In this document: piece by piece, positions 60,057 to 64,000 of the stretch
Position numbering within the stretch: position 1 is the stretch's first letter
Layout: each line of letters starts with the position of its first letter
Assembly: GCF_000725285.1 (NCBI RefSeq)
Contig: NZ_CP007161.1
Location: 186,001 to 250,000 of the forward strand
From: Virgibacillus sp. SK37
Lineage (GTDB): Bacteria; Bacillota; Bacilli; Bacillales; Amphibacillaceae
DNA: 64,000 nt
Direction: 5' to 3'
Program-made: the position numbers and the translations under genes
The notes under the pieces: model-generated
Told to the model about the DNA's origin: nothing
The model's database searches: none
Seen by the model: only the letters and a program-made list of their open reading frames with translations

Positions 60057-60566
60057 TTATTTTAATTCCCCGATAAACCAAATTTCACCTTCGTAGTGGT
60101 ATCCATCTTCATCAGTAATTACTTCTTTTAAACCTGATATTTGCAAATCGTTAGGAACAGATAATCTCCATTCAGTTTGAATGTTTCTATCATCAGATAG
60201 ATGAAGCCACTTTTGATATTGGTCATTCCTGTTAAAGAAATCTTTAAAATAGGAGTCACCTTTAAATACAATAATTTGTGAACCCCATAAATCGGGTAAA
60301 TCAACTGCAACTACTACTCTATACTTTTCTTTGTTATTTGGCTTCAAACCAATTAGATGTTCAGCTCTATCCAATAGAGCTTGAATGCAGAGTCGTTTAA
60401 TTTTTTTTGGTGTTTTGTCGGAATTTATAAAGTCTTGAGCAACTGGTAGGTGCAGATGCCAATAACCATTGTAAAATTCCGTTGGAAATTCCAATGTGTT
60501 CTCTTCAATACGCTTAATCATATTATTAGATTTACGTTTAACTCCTCGAACTTTTTTATCCCGCAT
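60057..60566 (-). CDS. DUF3916 domain-containing protein
   Basis: 169 aa from ATG at 60566 (MRDKKVRGVKRK), 7 nt behind GAGGAG. DUF3916 core: FPTEFYNGYWHLHLPVAQDF, RLCIQALLDRAEHL, DLPDLWGSQIIVFKGDSYF, QTEWRLSVPNDL. Function unknown. It overlaps the preceding small gene by 11 bp, so the two form one transcript starting at the LexA-covered promoter. Confidence 0.82.
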   Translation of the reverse strand: MRDKKVRGVKRKSNNMIKRIEENTLEFPTEFYNGYWHLHLPVAQDFINSDKTPKKIKRLCIQALLDRAEHLIGLKPNNKEKYRVVVAVDLPDLWGSQIIVFKGDSYFKDFFNRNDQYQKWLHLSDDRNIQTEWRLSVPNDLQISGLKEVITDEDGYHYEGEIWFIGELK

Positions 60567-60765
60567 AATATTTCTCCTCATTTTTTTTACCATAACTGAA
60601 TGTTCTGAGTTCTCCATATGTTGTTTTGGTAGAGAATAAACAACTATCAACAATCATCTTACTAACAGTGGTATTGTCATTACGATGCTTGATAATGAGA
60701 ACACAAACTTGTTCTTTACTAATTCCCCTGTATTTAACAATCTCTCTCAAAGCCATTTGTATCAC
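60556..60765 (-). CDS. small hypothetical protein, first gene of the DUF3916 operon
   Basis: 69 aa; GTG at 60765 (AAAGGATG upstream) or ATG at 60756. MALREIVKYRGISKEQVCVL looks like a helical N-terminus; basic C-terminus. No family recognised. Overlap with the DUF3916 gene and the promoter in front support it as real. Confidence 0.55.
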   Translation of the reverse strand: MIQMALREIVKYRGISKEQVCVLIIKHRNDNTTVSKMIVDSCLFSTKTTYGELRTFSYGKKNEEKYYAG

Positions 60766-60786
60766 TCACAATCATCCTTTTTCCTA

Positions 60787-60817
60787 CGTTATAGAACGAT
60801 CGTTCGTTTTATTCAAA
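60787..60817 (-). promoter_or_regulatory. promoter with embedded LexA box
   Basis: On the minus strand: TTGAAT, a 17-bp spacer, TATAAC. Inside lies CGAACGATCGTTCT (60793-60806), 9 of 10 defined bases of the consensus CGAACNNNNGTTCG. LexA bound here would block the polymerase. Confidence 0.75.
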
Positions 60818-60961
60818 TATCAACAGAGTTATTTAACAGAGCTTTTATGAAAAAGTTTAGATGACAGCGATGTATTTATTGTATAAACTCGCTTCATTTA
60901 GCTTCCCCAACTAAGCAACAGAAAACACTGTTCTTTTGTCAATAATACCTCCGAGAATTAT

Positions 60962-61009
60962 ATATGTGACTTTTCAAGCAACCTTTTAATTCCTTTTACT
61001 ATATACAAT
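60962..61009 (+). promoter_or_regulatory. shared island promoter element, copy C
   Basis: TGTGAC (60965-60970), CAACC, TTTTA and CTATATACAAT (from 60999), 28-bp gap as in copies A and B. It points at the 61272 operon, about 260 bp away. Confidence 0.65.
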
Positions 61010-61094
61010 AATTAATATATTGGAAGGCAAGTTGGTAGTCTAAGTTTGAGCAACCATATAAACATTTCGCCGTTGAAGGAAAAAAATCTCCACA

Positions 61095-61142
61095 AGGGCG
61101 AAAGTTTAGGCTAGGGTATTAGTAAATAAGATATTGTTCGCC
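61095..61142 (+). promoter_or_regulatory. leader inverted repeat before the 61272 operon
   Basis: GGGCGAA (61095-61101) and TTCGCCC (61136-61142) are exact inverses in the leader of the last operon. Role unknown. Confidence 0.35.
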
Positions 61143-61271
61143 CTATTATAAATAGGATGTGTTTATAGGGCTTCTACAAAGTAGTACACCCTAGAACACA
61201 TGAACGTTTATCAATCTATCAAGTATAGCTTATCATAAATTAAAACAACATAAGAAAGGAAAGTAGCTGTT

Positions 61272-62156
61272 ATGAGCAATAAGAAAAACGATCGTGGTGT
61301 TTTAGTCACACCGTTTACTCATGGGTTTGATTCAAAGGAAGATGCCATTAAGAACATTGGGTTAGTTCAATCTTATCTGGATGAGACAAATATGGAAAAC
61401 AATACACATACTCGAGTGGCTGAACCGATATTCGCTTATAAGTTGAGGAATGGTACGCCGCATGCAATAGGTTCATGGATACTTTCAGAGAGGACACGTG
61501 ACAAAATTAAAGATTATCGGACTAACTATTATTGCTTTAACCTGAATGACCTCTCTAATATTCCCCCAAAATCTCTTCCGAATGTAATATCGGGAATCAT
61601 GAATGGCCCATTTCGCTTCATCCAGGAATCTTTTTCTAGTGGTGATACATTATCTGAAAAGAAATATCATTTGTATCTTCCTGTTACAGAGTTAGAAGAT
61701 GTGGATTTCGAAGTGCAGCAATTAATCTATGAAATGGTTCGGGATGATCTTGAGATAAAACTAGGAATTCAATTGGATGAAAATACTTATATTCATAAAA
61801 ACATCCTAGCATCTAAGAATGATGTTCATGTAAATGAAGATGCTCCAATTATTGACCTTAAACCCTATTTAAACAAAATTAAGCGTATTGAAAGGGTTGT
61901 AAAAAAGAAGGACAGCAAAGTGAGCAAAGAAGAAGTTATTCTTCAAGCGGTGGAAAAGGAGTTTGAAGCAAAGAAAATCAATTCCACTGTTAACTATAAA
62001 GAGTTGTTAAAGTCCATTAAATCAGACGGGTTTTCAAGAAATTTAACATATAGAGAAAGGGGATACTTGTTTATGGTAATAAATAATATGGTAGAAGACG
62101 GTCAAATAAATGAAAAACAAAAAATGGAGTTAGCGGAGGTGATTAACAATGGCTAA
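61272..62156 (+). CDS. hypothetical protein, possible divergent primase-like
   Basis: 294 aa; AAAGGAAAG before the ATG. Acidic N-terminal half with FSSGDTLSEKKYHLYLPV (about 117-134), reminiscent of the SxH motif of archaeo-eukaryotic-type primases, and a helical, Lys/Glu-rich C-terminal half. The first primase motif (two aspartates) is not clear (YCFNLNDL). It overlaps the helicase gene by 8 bp, so the two work together. The primase idea is weak inference; otherwise unknown. Confidence 0.5.
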   Translation: MSNKKNDRGVLVTPFTHGFDSKEDAIKNIGLVQSYLDETNMENNTHTRVAEPIFAYKLRNGTPHAIGSWILSERTRDKIKDYRTNYYCFNLNDLSNIPPKSLPNVISGIMNGPFRFIQESFSSGDTLSEKKYHLYLPVTELEDVDFEVQQLIYEMVRDDLEIKLGIQLDENTYIHKNILASKNDVHVNEDAPIIDLKPYLNKIKRIERVVKKKDSKVSKEEVILQAVEKEFEAKKINSTVNYKELLKSIKSDGFSRNLTYRERGYLFMVINNMVEDGQINEKQKMELAEVINNG

Positions 62157-64000
62157 GTCAATTCAAGACATAAATGACTACAAAGGATACAAGAACGTAA
62201 CGGTAGGTTCGTTGATTCATATACTTAGAAAGCACGAAATTGATACAGGAAATATCTTTACTTTTTCCGAAAAACATGAATTGAATCCAGACGTGACGTT
62301 GAACATAAAAGGAAAAATTTATGACAATAAAGTAGCGTACGATAAGTTGGTTCAAATTCTAACTAGACCAGAAAATAGAGGGAAAAGAATTTTGCTTGTA
62401 TCGGATACGGGTACTGGAAAAAGCTATGCTTTAATTAGATTGATTCATGAGTTAAATGAAAAATTTAATGCTAAAAAGTCAACGATTAGCCCAAAAAAAC
62501 AATTTGCTATTTATTCATGTCCACGACGTGCATTAATTAATAACTTAAAAGGAGATTTTGAAAGTGATAGATATTCAGCGATGTTAACTGGATCAGATAA
62601 CCATATGGCAATTGAAAGAAACATTATCATTAATCAGTCATCAAGTTTTATCACCACTATTGATCATGCTCCTCGAATTATTGAAGACAAAATAGAGGAG
62701 GAAAGTAGCGTAAGTGATAAAAAGAGCACGTTACCTTCTCTACTTGTAACAGATGAAATTCATGTTCTTTCCACCGATGCCTCTTTCAAATTAGATACAA
62801 TAAGAGATTACTTCATTGCAGAAAGAACTATCCTTGACACGGGTGGAATTTCCCTTCACGTTACAGCAACCCCTGAAAATCTCCGAACAAGTGATTACGA
62901 TATGATTATCAAAATTAATCAAGAGGATCATGAGAACCCCTTTGAAGAAGCAGGATACTACGTATTAGATAAATCCACAAAGAAATTAAAATCGCAATTT
63001 TTAAGAATGATTCGATTCGCTGCCGAGTCCAATAAAGAAAGAAAACTCCTTGTCTTCATTGAGGATAAAGAATGGATTGAATATTATTGCGAACAACTTC
63101 AGCAGCACAATATCAATGCTATTGGGATAGTTGCGAAAAAGGAAAGCGAACGACATAAGGATGAGATAACAATCATAAACAAGGGACTTATCAATGGAGA
63201 CATCCAAGTGATTCTTGCAACAACAGTATTTTCATCAGGTGTTTCGATTATCAATAATGGTGAGATGGACGAGACGTGGGTGCTATGTTCGCATAATTCT
63301 CTGAATCATGAATTAACCCGACTAACTCAAATGTCACATCGTTTTAGGAATAAGTATCATGCCTTTAAAATCTTCTTTCAAAAAGCAGAGGCACCTAAAG
63401 TCAAAAAAGCATTCCTATATCACAGATTACTTGAAGAAAAGGTTAGAAAGGCTGATAATTCAAAAGAATTAGTTATGAAAGTTCGAAGGAATCCATCAGA
63501 TTTTTTTATGTCATTAGACAAAATGGAGCTAGAATCAGGACTATTCTCGGATAAGAATGGGAAATTACATGTACTAACACAAAAAGCCCAGAGTGAACTT
63601 ATCCAAAATAAAACATACTACAGCTATAAGAATCAAGATGCGTTAATCCGTGAATTAGAAGAACGGTTTCAATGTGAATTCAAGAATTACGATGAGGATA
63701 TAATTGATACTGTTGAAGATGAGGTAACGGAAAATGAATCGGTTGCTGAACAAATTGGTTTATCCAACTTATCTTCAAAGGAAATTATCAAAATGATTAT
63801 TGAGGACAAGAACGTGTATGGTCGGTTAAAAAAGGAATATATTAAGTTTGGACGGGGAGGGAAAAAAGGACTGATGGGGAAAATTAAACGACATGCCAAA
63901 AACGATCTCATTTACTTTATTGAAAATAGAGTAGATTATGACATTGTTCAACAGGTGATGAATTGCCATTTACAGGCAACGAAAGATGAACCTTGTTCGT
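62149..64000 (+). CDS. superfamily 2 (DEAD/H-like) helicase, 3' end outside window
   Basis: Open for 617 codons to the window edge. ATG at 62149 behind GGAGGTGA. Motif I SDTGTGKS (85-92), motif II DEIH (202-205), motif III TATP (239-242), a second RecA-like domain with TVFSSGVSI, and motif VI QMSHRFR (394-400). An ATP-dependent nucleic-acid translocase; with the upstream gene it could be the replication pair of the element. No nuclease or DNA-binding extension seen so far. Confidence 0.85.
   Translation, partial: MAKSIQDINDYKGYKNVTVGSLIHILRKHEIDTGNIFTFSEKHELNPDVTLNIKGKIYDNKVAYDKLVQILTRPENRGKRILLVSDTGTGKSYALIRLIHELNEKFNAKKSTISPKKQFAIYSCPRRALINNLKGDFESDRYSAMLTGSDNHMAIERNIIINQSSSFITTIDHAPRIIEDKIEEESSVSDKKSTLPSLLVTDEIHVLSTDASFKLDTIRDYFIAERTILDTGGISLHVTATPENLRTSDYDMIIKINQEDHENPFEEAGYYVLDKSTKKLKSQFLRMIRFAAESNKERKLLVFIEDKEWIEYYCEQLQQHNINAIGIVAKKESERHKDEITIINKGLINGDIQVILATTVFSSGVSIINNGEMDETWVLCSHNSLNHELTRLTQMSHRFRNKYHAFKIFFQKAEAPKVKKAFLYHRLLEEKVRKADNSKELVMKVRRNPSDFFMSLDKMELESGLFSDKNGKLHVLTQKAQSELIQNKTYYSYKNQDALIRELEERFQCEFKNYDEDIIDTVEDEVTENESVAEQIGLSNLSSKEIIKMIIEDKNVYGRLKKEYIKFGRGGKKGLMGKIKRHAKNDLIYFIENRVDYDIVQQVMNCHLQATKDEPCS

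Noticed and set aside
38780-64000. Complete prophage
   Set aside because: YolD, YjcQ, HNH and XRE genes fit, but no capsid, portal, terminase, tail, lysis or integrase gene is visible.

Overview
The window comes from a low-GC, endospore-forming Firmicute of the family Bacillaceae. The evidence is the gene order cwlD-salA-gerD-kbaA-pdaB-rrn (the B. subtilis ybaK-to-rrn order), the 16S signature, two Spo0A-pathway inhibitors (Spo0E-like, Sda), SigW/RsiW and CdaA/CdaR/GlmM. A complete mevalonate-kinase set instead of MEP genes, and the 16S variable regions, point toward the Virgibacillus/Oceanobacillus group. That genus-level placement is inference.

Layout. 1-5.4 kb: sporulation and germination genes. 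5.5-11.15 kb: a complete rRNA operon (16S, tRNA-Ile, tRNA-Ala, 23S, 5S, tRNA-Asn, tRNA-Thr) with two clear promoters. 11.3-13.8 kb: a small accessory segment (HAD hydrolase, GNAT remnant, Nudix, small membrane protein, DHFR-like) between tRNA-Thr and a 13-bp copy of its T-arm. 13.9-15.5 kb: K+ channel and fabI on the minus strand. 15.75-16.5 kb: six tRNAs and a broken tRNA-Lys duplicate. 16.7-21.1 kb: mevalonate operon mvaA-mvk-mvaD-pmk. 21.4-27.7 kb: arginase, a Spo0E-like peptide, sigW-rsiW with its autoregulatory promoter, and cdaA-cdaR-glmM. 27.9-32 kb: heme sensing and export, hssRS-hrtBA, with two HssR-type boxes. 32-35.3 kb: small envelope proteins and an S9 peptidase. 35.4-37.8 kb: glmS behind a glmS ribozyme; a 210-bp MITE-like element sits between ribozyme and start codon.

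At 38.78 kb a serine-hydrolase gene is cut off, and from there to the end of the window the DNA is an AT-rich accessory island with many gaps, dispersed repeats and mostly unrecognised genes. Part one (40.3-50.6 kb) carries two hypothetical proteins, a regulator, a sensory set (MCP, PAS-GGDEF-EAL, PAS-MCP, GGDEF, globin-MCP-CZB) and a Sda homologue. Part two (51.5-64 kb) looks like the replication and control part of an integrative or plasmid-like element. It holds an excisionase-type HTH, a DnaA-domain-I/HTH fusion, HNH and ankyrin genes, XRE regulator, YolD, YjcQ, an apparently LexA-controlled DUF3916 operon, and at the right edge a possible primase with an SF2 helicase that runs out of the window.

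The most unusual items are the DnaA domain I-HTH fusion, three gene-free units of about 400-570 bp that start with the same 30-39 bp block (candidate promoter plus non-coding RNA), a promoter-proximal motif with constant spacing shared by three island transcription units, and the MITE inside the glmS leader. No capsid, tail, conjugation or integrase gene is visible, so the type of element is not settled.
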